This document shows positions 9,530-18,651 of a stretch of 64,000 nucleotides of DNA, piece after piece (the stretch's first letter is position 1; each line of letters starts with the position of its first letter). The notes beneath the pieces were generated by a model, which was given only the letters and a program-made list of their open reading frames with translations, ran no database searches and was not told the DNA's origin. The translations under genes and the position numbers were made by a program. This stretch comes from an uncultured Pirellulaceae bacterium (GTDB lineage Bacteria; Planctomycetota; Planctomycetia; Pirellulales; Pirellulaceae): the NCBI GenBank assembly GCA_937928555.1, contig CALFWR010000025.1, forward strand, positions 1 through 64,000. The letters run 5' to 3'.

Positions 9530-10038
9530 GGATTGCCCAGGCAGCTTTGGTCATCAAGTGCTGGGGGACCGAAAAACGAGCCAATCCATGGCCGGCGAAA
9601 GTATCCTTTGACTCCAAGAAGTGGTAACCACTCCCGAAGGCGTCGAAGTATTGCACCGCGTGCAGAGGCAGTACGCGGTTTTGGGCACAAAGGATCGCAG
9701 TGGATCAAAAAAATATCTGGTTGTTAGTGTCAGTGAATGCTTGCAGGCAAATGATCAGCAGAAGATCGGAATAACTGGAGAGGTTTGACAGCTCGACCTG
9801 TTCAGATGCTGGCGAAGTATGCGGGACGTGTCGGAACATTTGGGTGCCGCAGGGTTTTGATAGACCCAAAATTGGCCGCTGGTTCAACATGTTCACCGAT
9901 TCAACGAAAGAAGGAGGCACCAAGCCTCCTTCATGTTGGTTTCGAATTGTCAGGTGGCTTGGTCCTTGAAAGCTGAAGAACCTCGTTCTGCAACCAAGGT
10001 AACTTGCGGCCTTCAGCACTCTCAGCGCGCTCTCAGCG
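9530..10038. other. Intergenic stretch upstream of the LysM gene and downstream of secDF
   Basis: Apart from the hairpin at 9910-9932 I see no gene, tRNA or mobile element here. Several short frames are open but none has a convincing start or protein character. Confidence 0.5.
9910..9932 (-). terminator. Candidate terminator hairpin downstream of secDF
   Basis: A perfect 9 bp stem GAAGGAGGC/GCCTCCTTC with a 5-base loop, about 107 bases past the secDF stop. On the minus strand it is followed only by TTTCGTTG, a weak U-tract, so termination efficiency is uncertain. Confidence 0.5.
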
Positions 10039-13000
10039 TTAGACGGTTCCGGCCTCTGCGACCTTTTCAACGGGCTCGGGCGAAAGTCCAACGGTGTTCA
10101 TCAGCCACAGCAGAGCTGGCGAGGCGATGAAGATCGAACTGTAGGTACCCACAACCACGCCGATCACCAGCGAGAAAGCAAACCCGTGAATCGCGTCACC
10201 ACCGAAGCAGTAAAGGATGAACACCACGACAAACGTCGTCACCGATGTCAGGATCGTGCGCGAGAGCGTTTGCGAGATGCTGGTGTTGATCATGTCGGCG
10301 GTAATCTGCTTTCGTTTGCCGCGGACTTCGCGGATTCGGTCAAACACGACGATCGTATCGTTGAGTGAGTAACCGATCACCGTCAGCAGTGCCGCGATAA
10401 TCTCCAGACTGATTTTGAACTTTTGCACGCCCAGAATTCCAAGGAATCCGGCCACGTAGTGCGAAAGCGCGATCATTCCCAAGACAAACAGAACGTCGTG
10501 AAGCAGGGCCACAACGGCCGCCAGGCCAAAGGCAATGTTTTGGAATCGAGCCCAAATGTAGGCAATGATTCCCAGCAGGCTGAACACAATCGCGAGCAAG
10601 GCGTTGAAACGCATCGTCGAAGCGATCTGGCTACCGACTTTGCTGGACGTCGGGAAGTAAGGCTGCGTGTTGAAGTCCTTGGACCACTCTTCGATCACCA
10701 GGGCACCGTCGCTTTGCTGCGGCACTTTCAGGCCGATCGTCCAGTTGGCAGAAACGGTTCCGTCGGCGGCTTCGTCTTGAGCGATGTCGGACGAGTAAAG
10801 CGTGACGTCCTTGGGGTCGAGTTCAATATTCTGACGCAACGCCGCGTCCACCAATTCGGCACGAAGCGACTTGCCCAAAATTCTTGGTTCGATTTCGACG
10901 ACGGTTTCGGTGGTGGCTCGCTCACGCATGCCCTGAACCGAAGCCCCGGCGTTGGTGTCGAAGGCTTTTTCATCAAGGTCCGCACCGCCGGGTAACAGGT
11001 CGTCACCGCCCTGCTCTGCCGGTTCGGTATCGGAACCTTCGCTGGCAGGCATTTCCTTGTCGGCCATTTCCTTGTCGGCCATTTCTTTATCGGCCATTTC
11101 AGCGGTTTGCTCTTCGGTTTCCATCTTCTTGTCCGCAGCACCTTCGTCCTGAAGTAACAGCGTTGGATTTCCGGAAAGAATCGAAGCCACAGTGGGTACC
11201 GGGTTCCAGGATGCATTCTGAAATCCACCAAAGTCATCATTGTCGACTTTGGGTAAATTGGCTGCCACGCCAGCACCACTGACCAGTTTGACTTTGTGAA
11301 GCTTCAGTTTCGAGCCAAAGACATCGGTCATGACTTCGTCGAGTTGCCGCCAGCGTTCTTCCGGGTTTCCGCCCTCCCACGCTGGCAGGTTAGAGTCGAT
11401 CTTGAAGACACGATCCTTCATCGAAGAATTTTCGTCGCTGGAGAAGCCGGTAACGGCAAATTCGATTTTCTCGTTTTTGACTTCGATGTTTTGGCTTTCG
11501 AGCGTCTCGCGAATCTCTTGGATGTCCTGGGCTTCGTTGAAGACCACCCGGATCGTGGATCCACCCCGCAAGTCGTGATCAAGGATTCTTGAGCCCAGCG
11601 TGAACATGCCCACGATGCCCAATCCAATGATCAGAGCCGACAGGACTCCCGTGATCGAGATCTTGCTGATGAAGTCAAACTTTTGCTTGTCGAGAATCTT
11701 GGTCATCGAAAGCTTGCTCAGCCAACGCTTTCGCTCCCAGATGTCGAACACCAGTCGCGAGCAGAAGATCGCGGTGAACATACTCATCAGGATGCCCAGG
11801 ACCAGCGTCACGGCAAAGCCTTTGACTTGTTCGGTACCCAAAGCGTAAAGAACCAATGCCGTGATCAACGTGGTCAGGTTGGCGTCGACGATCGTCGTGC
11901 GGGCTTTGTCGAAACCGTTTCGAATCGCCATCCGAAGCGTCGAACCGCGTTCCATCTCTTCGCGGATACGTTCAAAGATCAGTACGTTGGCATCCACCGC
12001 CATACCGACGGTGAGCACCAGACCGGCAAGACCCGTCAACGTCAGCGGTTGCTTGATCGCCATCACCACGGCAAGAATCAGGATAATGTTCAGAACCAGA
12101 GCCATGGCAGCGACAATGCCGGCAAAGCGGTAATAGTAGATCATGAACACCAAAACCAGCAGCAAGGAGATGCCGATAGCCCACACGCCTTGTTGCTGAA
12201 GCTCTTTTCCGAGCAGAGACTCCACGAAGTCCTTACTGATCGGGTTCTTGTTCAGAGCCGCGTCCAGTTTTCCGGACCGCAGTTTGTTGGTCAGGTCGTT
12301 GACTTCACGCATCGAGAAGTTACCCGAAATTTCACCGCGGTTGGTGATGCGACCGTTGATCGACGGAGCCGAGTGAAGCTTGCCGTCGAGCACGATGCCG
12401 AGCAGCTTTTTGTTATCTTCGGCGTCGGGTTCGTTCAGTCCTGTCAGCATGCCCATCCGCGAAGCGCCGTCAGGCTTTGTTTCGAAATTGACGTTGGGGC
12501 TACCGTTCTGGTCGGTTCCGGCGGTGACGTTGGCGAGGTGTTTACCTTCGACGTTTTCGTCTTCGCGTGGTTCCATGACGAGGATCTGTGGACGGATGCC
12601 GCGAGCGTTGAGGTATTCCGTGAATGCCCTCGAATTAAGCTTTGCATTTGTTGGATACTGAAAGTCATTGATGTTAAAGAGTTGGTTTGTTTCCCGGTTG
12701 CGAAGCAGATGGCTGCGTGCAGGAACGAACTTGTAGGCTGGCAATCCGTCGACGATATCACGCGGTTTGCACTCGCGAGCATCCAGTCTGGCCAGAGGAA
12801 CCCAGTAGGCGAGGGTTTTCCCGTCCTTGTCAACGACTTTCGGGCTACGTGAGCCCTGTTCGGTTTGTTGACGGGCAAGATCGAGCGTTGAACTGTGGAA
12901 ACGCGAATCAGCAACGATACGGAATTCGAGTTTTCCGGCGCTAACAAGACGTTCCCAGATGATGTCAGCTTCCGCCATCTCCACGTCGGGAATGGTGACT

Positions 13001-13449
13001 TCGATTTTGTCGTCTCCCAGCGGCCGGATGACAATTTCCAGGGTACCCGACGGGTTCACGCGCTGGTTCAGTTGGCTGATGATCGATTCGGCGGTGGGCG
13101 GGTTTTCCTCACCCTCGTACTGAGCGAGGTTAAGCGATCCAACAAAGTTGACGCCCCCGCGCAGGTCAACGCCGAAACGAAGGTCTCCGTAGAGGATCAT
13201 CAGCAGGGCCACAAACAGTGGCACCAAGACCATCGTCATGCGACCGCGGAACTCGGGCAGTCGCAGCGAATTGCAAACGACTTTCGAGGCGAACGAGCCA
13301 ACAAAGATCGTCAGCAGCAAGGCCGCAAAAATAAAGAACGGGTTTTGCCAGATGGGAAGATCTTTAGCGACGTCGGCAACGCCCTGGGCAGCTTTTTCGG
13401 CTTGCGCCAGTGGAAGATATGCACTCTGGAGAAAGTTAACGCCAAACAT
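10039..13449 (-). CDS. secDF: SecDF fusion: protein-export RND subunit
   Basis: About 1136 aa from the ATG at 13449. An upstream TTG at 13524 is possible but only adds a non-conserved 25 residues. SecD and SecF are fused. The first half has the LRFGVDLRGGVNFVGSL motif, a large periplasmic P1 domain and five more helices including GLAGLVLTVGMAVDANVLIFERIREE. The second half repeats this with DHDLRGGSTIRVVF and LTVIGYSLNDTIVVFDRIRE. The complex uses the proton gradient to help release and pull secreted proteins through SecYEG. The SecF periplasmic loop (about residues 740-850) carries an acidic insertion with three MADKE units. It follows yajC and tgt in the common tgt-yajC-secD-secF order. Confidence 0.95.
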   Translation of the reverse strand: MFGVNFLQSAYLPLAQAEKAAQGVADVAKDLPIWQNPFFIFAALLLTIFVGSFASKVVCNSLRLPEFRGRMTMVLVPLFVALLMILYGDLRFGVDLRGGVNFVGSLNLAQYEGEENPPTAESIISQLNQRVNPSGTLEIVIRPLGDDKIEVTIPDVEMAEADIIWERLVSAGKLEFRIVADSRFHSSTLDLARQQTEQGSRSPKVVDKDGKTLAYWVPLARLDARECKPRDIVDGLPAYKFVPARSHLLRNRETNQLFNINDFQYPTNAKLNSRAFTEYLNARGIRPQILVMEPREDENVEGKHLANVTAGTDQNGSPNVNFETKPDGASRMGMLTGLNEPDAEDNKKLLGIVLDGKLHSAPSINGRITNRGEISGNFSMREVNDLTNKLRSGKLDAALNKNPISKDFVESLLGKELQQQGVWAIGISLLLVLVFMIYYYRFAGIVAAMALVLNIILILAVVMAIKQPLTLTGLAGLVLTVGMAVDANVLIFERIREEMERGSTLRMAIRNGFDKARTTIVDANLTTLITALVLYALGTEQVKGFAVTLVLGILMSMFTAIFCSRLVFDIWERKRWLSKLSMTKILDKQKFDFISKISITGVLSALIIGLGIVGMFTLGSRILDHDLRGGSTIRVVFNEAQDIQEIRETLESQNIEVKNEKIEFAVTGFSSDENSSMKDRVFKIDSNLPAWEGGNPEERWRQLDEVMTDVFGSKLKLHKVKLVSGAGVAANLPKVDNDDFGGFQNASWNPVPTVASILSGNPTLLLQDEGAADKKMETEEQTAEMADKEMADKEMADKEMPASEGSDTEPAEQGGDDLLPGGADLDEKAFDTNAGASVQGMRERATTETVVEIEPRILGKSLRAELVDAALRQNIELDPKDVTLYSSDIAQDEAADGTVSANWTIGLKVPQQSDGALVIEEWSKDFNTQPYFPTSSKVGSQIASTMRFNALLAIVFSLLGIIAYIWARFQNIAFGLAAVVALLHDVLFVLGMIALSHYVAGFLGILGVQKFKISLEIIAALLTVIGYSLNDTIVVFDRIREVRGKRKQITADMINTSISQTLSRTILTSVTTFVVVFILYCFGGDAIHGFAFSLVIGVVVGTYSSIFIASPALLWLMNTVGLSPEPVEKVAEAGTV
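11049..11101 (-). repeat. 15 bp tandem repeat encoding MADKE x3 inside secDF
   Basis: Three near-identical 15 bp units (CATTTCCTTGTCGGC on the plus strand, the last with one T-for-C change) code for consecutive Met-Ala-Asp-Lys-Glu blocks, about residues 783-800 of SecDF. The repeat is in phase with the reading frame, so copy number could vary without a frameshift. Confidence 0.85.
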
Positions 13450-13536
13450 TCGATTGTTTCTGTTTTGGGTTGGGTATTGGTTCAGCCGTGAGACGCAGAT
13501 GGTCCGGGCACGAATCTGTCGCAAGAGATGACGAAG

Positions 13537-13980
13537 CTACTTTGATTTGGCTTTGTCTTCGTCGTTCAGTTTTCTGACGATCGATGATGTCATTAACTGC
13601 ATTTTGGTGCCCGCCGAATCGTCGACACGAAGCGTGGTGTAGTCGGCACCGTCGTTGAGGTTGACTACCGTTCCAACGATCCCACCCGCGGTGACGACGC
13701 GGTCGTTTTTCTTCAGATCAAGACTGGAGCCTCCACCCTTTCCGCTGGCTTCGCCCGGCTTTGGCCGGTTAAGCATCATGAAGACCAACATCATGGCCAT
13801 CATTAAAGGAAGGAACATCAGCATTTGGTCAAAGAACGTCGGTTCCTTGGCCTGCGGGGTAGCGGCTGCTGCAGCTGTTTTTCCGGCAGTGGCAATTTCC
13901 TTGACAGCACCGTCAGCGACGGAACTGGCGCGGTTTTGCACCAAGATTAACAGGTACAGAAGGTATTCAAGATAGTACAT
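13537..13980 (-). CDS. yajC: Preprotein translocase subunit YajC
   Basis: 147 aa. One membrane helix (MLMFLPLMMAMMLVFMMLNRP, about residues 52-72), then the conserved cytoplasmic LKKNDRVVTAGGIVGTVVNL segment typical of YajC. The N-terminus is extended compared with the usual ~110 residues and has its own hydrophobic start, MYYLEYLLYLLILVQ. YajC associates with SecDF at the translocon. It lies directly upstream of secDF on the same strand. Confidence 0.92.
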   Translation of the reverse strand: MYYLEYLLYLLILVQNRASSVADGAVKEIATAGKTAAAAATPQAKEPTFFDQMLMFLPLMMAMMLVFMMLNRPKPGEASGKGGGSSLDLKKNDRVVTAGGIVGTVVNLNDGADYTTLRVDDSAGTKMQLMTSSIVRKLNDEDKAKSK

Positions 13981-14358
13981 TGGCTTGCAATTTTGCAGAC
14001 AAAACGACAGCGGAATGGTCGCCGAAATTGGCCACGAATCCAGCCCGAAAGTCTAAATTCTGGGCAAATTACCGGCAAGAGCAGTGCGGAAATATCAACC
14101 TGTGTCAGATCGGCGATGTTGAGACCTCCATTTGAGCTCACTTGACCAGCAGGATTCGTGCCCAGATAGGAGCGAATCGCAGAAAGTTTCCGGTTCTGGG
14201 TTGGCAATTCTTGGAGGCTGTGAATCTTTCCGCTGCGTTTTCGTACCGCCGTTTGCAGAACCGCCCTTAGGCGCAATCGGAGGCAATCAGGCGCAGCGAG
14301 GCGAGAATTTCCGGCTAAAGCCCGTACCACCCACAACCGGGACTGCGAACGTAATTGC
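13981..14358. other. Gap inside the tgt-yajC-secDF gene string
   Basis: 378 bases between tgt and yajC on the minus strand with no convincing gene. Near 14301-14330 it contains GAGAATTTCCGGCTAAAGCCC, a distant look-alike of the palindrome at 53.13 kb. The length suggests that yajC-secDF may have its own promoter here, but I cannot point to a clear one. Confidence 0.45.
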
Positions 14359-15486
14359 TCAATCCGCAGCCTTGCCGCTTGCCCATCCTGCCATCCTTTC
14401 CTTGTGGAAATCCAAAAAACGGTCCGCAGCGATCGCTTCGCGGGCTTGCCGCATCAACCGCTGGTAGTAGCCGACGTTGTGCAGCGAAAGCAAAGTGCCT
14501 GCCAACATTTCCTTGGACATGAAAAGATGGCGGATGTAGCCACGTGACAAATCGGCATAGGGCGTGTGCATTCCGGGCTGGATTGGGCGTGGGTCACGTT
14601 CATGGACCAGATTTTTCATCTTCAGGAAGCCTTTGTCGGTGAAGGCCATCGCATTTCGCCCGTTTCTGGTCGGCATCACGCAGTCGAACATATCCACCCC
14701 GCGCAGGACCGATTCGAGCAAGTCCTCTGGCCTTCCGACACCCATTAGGTATCGGGGCCGATCTGTCGGCATGTGAGGTGTGACGGCTTGGATGATGCGA
14801 TACATCTCCGCTGGAGGCTCGCCGACCGAAAGCCCACCGATGGCGTAGCCGGGAAAGTCGAGTTTTCCAAGTTCCCCGGCGCACTCGATTCGCAGGCTTT
14901 CGTCAAGCCCTCCCTGGAGGATGCCGAATTGAATTTGTGAATCAAGCGTGTGGGCATCGCGGCTACGCTCTGCCCATCTCAGCGAACGCTCCATCGCATC
15001 GCGAACTTTTTCCTGGCTGCTGGGTAATTCGATCACGTGGTCGAACACCATCGCGATGTCACTGCCGAGATCCTGTTGGATTTGTACGCTGATTTCTGGA
15101 GTGATTGTGATCTCGCTGCCGTCGATGTGCGAGCGGAACGTTGCGCCCTGTTCATTGACGACGGTTCGCTGCGCCAGTGAGAACACCTGGAATCCCCCGC
15201 TGTCAGTGAGAATCGGTTTCTCCCAGCCCATGAACTTGTGGAGCCCGCCCAGTTCGGCGACAACGTCTTCGCCGGGACGAAGATGCAGATGATACGTGTT
15301 GCCTAAGAGAATTTGCGATCCGGTAGCGTCGACCATATCGGTGGTCAGGCCTTTGACCGTCCCGCAAGTTCCCACCGGCATGAACGTGGGCAGATCGATC
15401 ACACCACGGGGCGTTGTCAGTCGTCCGAGCCTGGCACCGCAATGTTGATCGACATGCAAAAGCTCAAATTGGAATCCGTCTTTCAT
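14359..15486 (-). CDS. tgt: Queuine/preQ1 tRNA-guanine transglycosylase, zinc cysteines missing
   Basis: 375 aa, the usual bacterial length. The enzyme swaps guanine-34 of GUN-anticodon tRNAs for a 7-deazaguanine base. Visible are FMPVGTCGTVKGLT, LGNTYHLHLRPG, ILTDSGGFQVFSL (catalytic Asp), YAIGGLSVGEP, YLMGVGRPEDLLESV and DCVMPTRNGRNAM (nucleophile Asp). The zinc site of characterised bacterial TGTs is CxCxxC plus His; here the DPRPI segment is followed by QPGMHTPYADLSRGY, with no cysteine, while the later His in LSLHNVGYY is kept. First gene of the tgt-yajC-secDF string. Confidence 0.93.
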   Translation of the reverse strand: MKDGFQFELLHVDQHCGARLGRLTTPRGVIDLPTFMPVGTCGTVKGLTTDMVDATGSQILLGNTYHLHLRPGEDVVAELGGLHKFMGWEKPILTDSGGFQVFSLAQRTVVNEQGATFRSHIDGSEITITPEISVQIQQDLGSDIAMVFDHVIELPSSQEKVRDAMERSLRWAERSRDAHTLDSQIQFGILQGGLDESLRIECAGELGKLDFPGYAIGGLSVGEPPAEMYRIIQAVTPHMPTDRPRYLMGVGRPEDLLESVLRGVDMFDCVMPTRNGRNAMAFTDKGFLKMKNLVHERDPRPIQPGMHTPYADLSRGYIRHLFMSKEMLAGTLLSLHNVGYYQRLMRQAREAIAADRFLDFHKERMAGWASGKAAD

Positions 15487-15568
15487 TTTGCTCAGCTTAC
15501 CGTTTGAGCGGCGGCTTCAGTAGCCGTCAGGCCCGCTGGAATCGGGTTCAGCACAGAAGTTGCAAAGC

Positions 15569-15595
15569 GAAAAAAAGCCGACTCTCGGAGTCGGC
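15569..15595 (-). terminator. Intrinsic terminator for the PEP-CTERM gene, now displaced
   Basis: On the minus strand GCCGACTC-CGA-GAGTCGGC is followed by seven T. It lies downstream of the minus-strand PEP-CTERM gene ending at 15816, with MITE copy 2 inserted between the stop codon and this hairpin. It is upstream of tgt, so it should also insulate tgt from read-through. Confidence 0.8.
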
Positions 15596-15605
15596 CTGCT
15601 TTCAT

Positions 15606-15791
15606 CCCGGATTATTTACGAGGCGTGGGCGTCAGAATCAGTTGAGACAGTGATCCGCGACTCTGATGCGATCAAACGATCGCGTGGTTTTCATCTACCG
15701 GGTGATTTTCATTTCTCGTTAAAGTTCAGCTTTTCCCTTGCTCCTGTCGGCCAGGCGTAGAATCAACGCCCGTCGTCGTGAACAATCCGGG
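15606..15791 (+). mobile_element. MITE-like element, copy 2 (full length, 186 bp)
   Basis: Same orientation as copy 1, with ends CCCGGATTATTTACGA and TTGTTCACGACG as read in from the right; each end has one substitution from the consensus. It is flanked by a perfect 5 bp duplication TTCAT (15601-15605 and 15792-15796), different from that of copy 1. It lies 24 bases downstream of the PEP-CTERM stop codon and upstream of that gene's terminator. Confidence 0.9.
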
Positions 15792-15815
15792 TTCATGAAT
15801 TGTAAATCCGGCTTT

Positions 15816-16397
15816 CTAGCGTTTACGACGCGTCAACAGCATGCCAAATCCGGCCGCGAGCAACGCCAGAGAACCGGGCTCGGGAACGACGCTGATGTTG
15901 AGCTGGTAATTCGCGTCCACGGGGCCGGTCTCGTTGAAGAACACGACGTAGTCGCCGGCACCCAATGTTGTCGGAACTCCCTGTCCGCCGAACGAACCGC
16001 CACCGCCACCAAGAAGTTCAATGGGAGCCGAACCGGCAGTGACATTGACCAGACCGGCGAAAAGAAAGTCTCCCGCGTTAGCTGATGCGATGTTGTCGTT
16101 GTCGAAACCAAAAAAGCTTCCGACTCCCGCTGATGGATCGAATTCAATAATTTCAAGCGACGTTACTTGCTGGCCTGCGGCGATGCTGAAGGTAACGAGA
16201 TCATTGTCGCCTGGCCCCGTGGTGCTTGTGCCGATGATCGAATTGACCCCGGTTAAAAGCGTTCCAAGCGATGTGGGGGCAGCAGAATCCCCGGAAAAAT
16301 CACCCAGTGCAGCTTCGTCAAAAATCTGTCCATTTGCTGGAATAGCGGTCAGGGAAAGCAACGCCAAAACGAGACAGGTCAAAGTCAATTTCTTCAT
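15816..16397 (-). CDS. PEP-CTERM sorting-domain secreted protein
   Basis: 193 aa from the ATG at 16397 (a TTG 12 bases upstream is less likely). The Sec signal is MKKLTLTCLVLALLSLTAIPANG. The C-terminal anchor VPEPGSLALLAAGFGMLLT is followed by RRKR: the PEP motif, a hydrophobic helix and a basic tail that exosortase recognises. The middle is a glycine-rich beta-type domain with no catalytic motif. PEP-CTERM proteins are usually surface or exopolysaccharide-associated. No exosortase gene is in this window. Confidence 0.9.
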   Translation of the reverse strand: MKKLTLTCLVLALLSLTAIPANGQIFDEAALGDFSGDSAAPTSLGTLLTGVNSIIGTSTTGPGDNDLVTFSIAAGQQVTSLEIIEFDPSAGVGSFFGFDNDNIASANAGDFLFAGLVNVTAGSAPIELLGGGGGSFGGQGVPTTLGAGDYVVFFNETGPVDANYQLNISVVPEPGSLALLAAGFGMLLTRRKR

Positions 16398-16557
16398 GAT
16401 GTTGTGCAAGTGTTCAAATGTGTTAGTCGGATAAAAGCGGACATCTTAAAAGGCCACCCGATTTTTATGAACAAAGCAAACGTGAATAAATCGAATTGTC
16501 AAAAGCGGAAGTCGAAATTTGCATTTTTTTCCGAGTATCTGTTTGCTCAGGAGAAAG

Positions 16558-17565
16558 TTATTTTTCCTCCAGTGGAGCCAGCATGGTGGCCTGCCTTACA
16601 TTTGATTTGGTGGCCGAACTTTTTGTGTTGGTTCCGCTATTGGCGTCGACCGGATCGATGACCAGCTTTTCGGTTCGCTTGGCACGGTAAACGAGGAAGC
16701 TATCGGGGGTGTCAAAGCCAACGACTTTTTCGTTCCAGCGAACTTCGCGGTGCAGGATCATCCCGCGAGCGATGTCAAACACCGCGATGCCACGTGTCAT
16801 ATGGTTGATGATTTGCGAGTGAACCTTTTCGCTGTTCATCGGAGTCAACACGTCTGTTGTAAATGAAATATAAGCCTTGCCTTTGACGACTTTGTCCAGT
16901 TCGTAGCGCACGCGAAGGTTGAGCGTTTTGTAAACGCCGTACTCGTCGCGAGCACGCAGCGTATCGTTGATGTCCCATTGATGCCCCACGGCGATGGCTT
17001 CTTTGGGAAATGCGATAACCGGGGCGTCGCCAATGCCGCCAAGGTTCACACTGGGGTAGTTCGATTTCTTGGCAGAGATGGTGCCGTTGGGTAAAACGGA
17101 AAAGCTCGCGACCGCGCGACCGATTCGCTCGTGGTAGGCGCGGCATGAATCGGGAACGTCTTCGACCTCGTCGGGCTTGAAGTCCTTGCTGTTGTAGGTG
17201 ACCGGTTTGTCTTCGCCGATTTTTGACCAGACTTTGATGTTGTCCAGGGAGATGTCAAAGCGAGCCTTTTTAAGGGCATCGACTGCTTGGACTTCCCAGA
17301 CAAACTCCGATTGCGTGCGAGTGGAGGTCGTTTCTTCCTCGCTACCGCCGACGCGGCCCTTGTTGAGAATCTGATGGTCCTGCTTCCAGCGAATTTTGTC
17401 GCCGGGGGCAAGTTTGTAGGCCAGCAGGTACTTTTGCGTTTTGGTTTTGCGTTTTGAGAAGGCCTTGATCTTGTCCGCGACCGAGTCTTCTTGGGCTGTT
17501 GCCTGGGAGCAAAGCCCCACCCAGAGAACCGTGGCCAGAATAAAAATGCAGCGAAGGTTGAGCAT
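16558..17565 (-). CDS. Secreted hypothetical protein
   Basis: 335 aa from the ATG at 17565, chosen because a good ribosome site AAGGAGA lies about ten bases upstream and a Sec signal begins exactly there (MLNLRCIFILATVLWVGLC, cleavage near SQATAQ). The mature part is soluble and beta-rich, with YKLAPGDKIRWKQDHQI, GHQWDINDTL and IARGMILHREVRWNEKVVG. This layout resembles secreted planctomycetal proteins of unknown function; no catalytic residues stand out. Its stop is 160 bases upstream of the PEP-CTERM gene on the same strand. Confidence 0.8.
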   Translation of the reverse strand: MLNLRCIFILATVLWVGLCSQATAQEDSVADKIKAFSKRKTKTQKYLLAYKLAPGDKIRWKQDHQILNKGRVGGSEEETTSTRTQSEFVWEVQAVDALKKARFDISLDNIKVWSKIGEDKPVTYNSKDFKPDEVEDVPDSCRAYHERIGRAVASFSVLPNGTISAKKSNYPSVNLGGIGDAPVIAFPKEAIAVGHQWDINDTLRARDEYGVYKTLNLRVRYELDKVVKGKAYISFTTDVLTPMNSEKVHSQIINHMTRGIAVFDIARGMILHREVRWNEKVVGFDTPDSFLVYRAKRTEKLVIDPVDANSGTNTKSSATKSNVRQATMLAPLEEK

Positions 17566-17657
17566 CGCGATCGTCTCCTTACGAATGCAGATGAAATCAA
17601 AATATTTGCCGATACCAGACCCAAGGCCAGCCCCAAAGGCGACACCAACTCGCAGCA

Positions 17658-17686
17658 AAGTGAGCCGTTGGCCGCTAGGCCTCGGG
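17658..17686 (+). repeat. GTGAGCCG palindromic intergenic repeat
   Basis: AAGTGAGCCGTTGGCCGCTAG followed by GCCTCGGG. The core GTGAGCCGYTGGCCG followed by a GGCC recurs at 48.17, 48.2, 48.3 (inverted) and 59.39 kb, always between genes. Confidence 0.65.
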
Positions 17687-17781
17687 TACCTGCACGCTGA
17701 CGAACGTGTGGCGGGAGTAAGTTAGAGTTTCCACTTACTCACGACGGGCGCTGGTACTGCATCGAATCGCGAAATAGGACT

Positions 17782-18651
17782 CTAGGATGAGACCCGTTTG
17801 AACTGGCCGCGCCAGCCAAGCTTTTCGCGAAGCGTCTGGTAGTAATTATTGCCGCTAACTTCGATTAGCTGAAAGATCGATTTGGCCCGGGAAATGCGAA
17901 TCCGGTCATTTGCTTGCAGTTCGGTCATGATTTGCCCGTCCAGCACCACGCAAGCCGACTGATTTGGCCGAACCGCCACAAATTCGTAGATCCGGTCCGC
18001 CGAATCGACCACCGGACGAACGGTGAGCGTGTGGGGGCTGATCGGAGCGATCACAAACGCCTGAAGGTCTTTCCGCAAAATCGGACCGCCAGCGGAAAGG
18101 TTGTGGGCCGTCGAACCCACCGGAGTGCTGATGATCAGCCCGTCGCAGCTGTACGATGTCGCCGTCTGGCCGTCCACCGAAAGGTCAATCTGCTGCATTT
18201 CAAACGGCGGCCCGCCCAAAATCGCGACTTCGTTCAGGCCGGTGTCTTCGGCGATCTGTTTGCCATCGCGGATGACTTGTGCTTGCATCATCAGGTGGTC
18301 GATCAGCTCAAAGCTGCCTTTGTTGATGCAAGCGAGTGCCGCTTCAATTTCGGCAGGATTGACGTCGGCAAGGAAACCAAGCTTGCCCAGATTGACGCCA
18401 AGGACGGGAATCTGGTTTTCCTTCATCAGTTTGGCGCTACGCAGAATCGATCCGTCACCGCCAAGCACGATCGCAAAGTCGGCTCCCATTTGAGAGGGGC
18501 AATCCGAGTAGTCAAAGTTTTCACCAATGACTTCGACGTGGTTTTCGATCAGTGGCCGAAGAGATTTTGCCTGCTGCACCGATTTGGGTCGGCGGTCACC
18601 GGAACCGATCAGGGCGACGCGATATTGATTGTTGTCGCCGGATTTTTTCAT
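17782..18651 (-). CDS. nadK: NAD kinase
   Basis: 289 aa. Phosphorylates NAD to NADP in the cytoplasm. The FAIVLGGDGSILRSA segment (about residue 67) carries the GGDG motif, followed by PVLGVNLGKLGFLADV, the LNEVAI NAD-contact loop, and SCDGLIISTPVGSTAHNLSAGGPI, which holds the second conserved glycine-rich site. Full family length. A standalone gene with about 400 gene-free bases upstream. Confidence 0.95.
   Translation of the reverse strand: MKKSGDNNQYRVALIGSGDRRPKSVQQAKSLRPLIENHVEVIGENFDYSDCPSQMGADFAIVLGGDGSILRSAKLMKENQIPVLGVNLGKLGFLADVNPAEIEAALACINKGSFELIDHLMMQAQVIRDGKQIAEDTGLNEVAILGGPPFEMQQIDLSVDGQTATSYSCDGLIISTPVGSTAHNLSAGGPILRKDLQAFVIAPISPHTLTVRPVVDSADRIYEFVAVRPNQSACVVLDGQIMTELQANDRIRISRAKSIFQLIEVSGNNYYQTLREKLGWRGQFKRVSS

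Noticed and set aside
11683-12852. 389-codon plus-strand frame opposite secDF
   Set aside because: Composition rich in His, Arg and Gln, typical of an antisense shadow; no start signal or motif.
13450-13524. N-terminal 25-residue extension of SecDF from a TTG
   Set aside because: Arg-rich and not membrane-like; the ATG at 13449 gives a better match to the family start.
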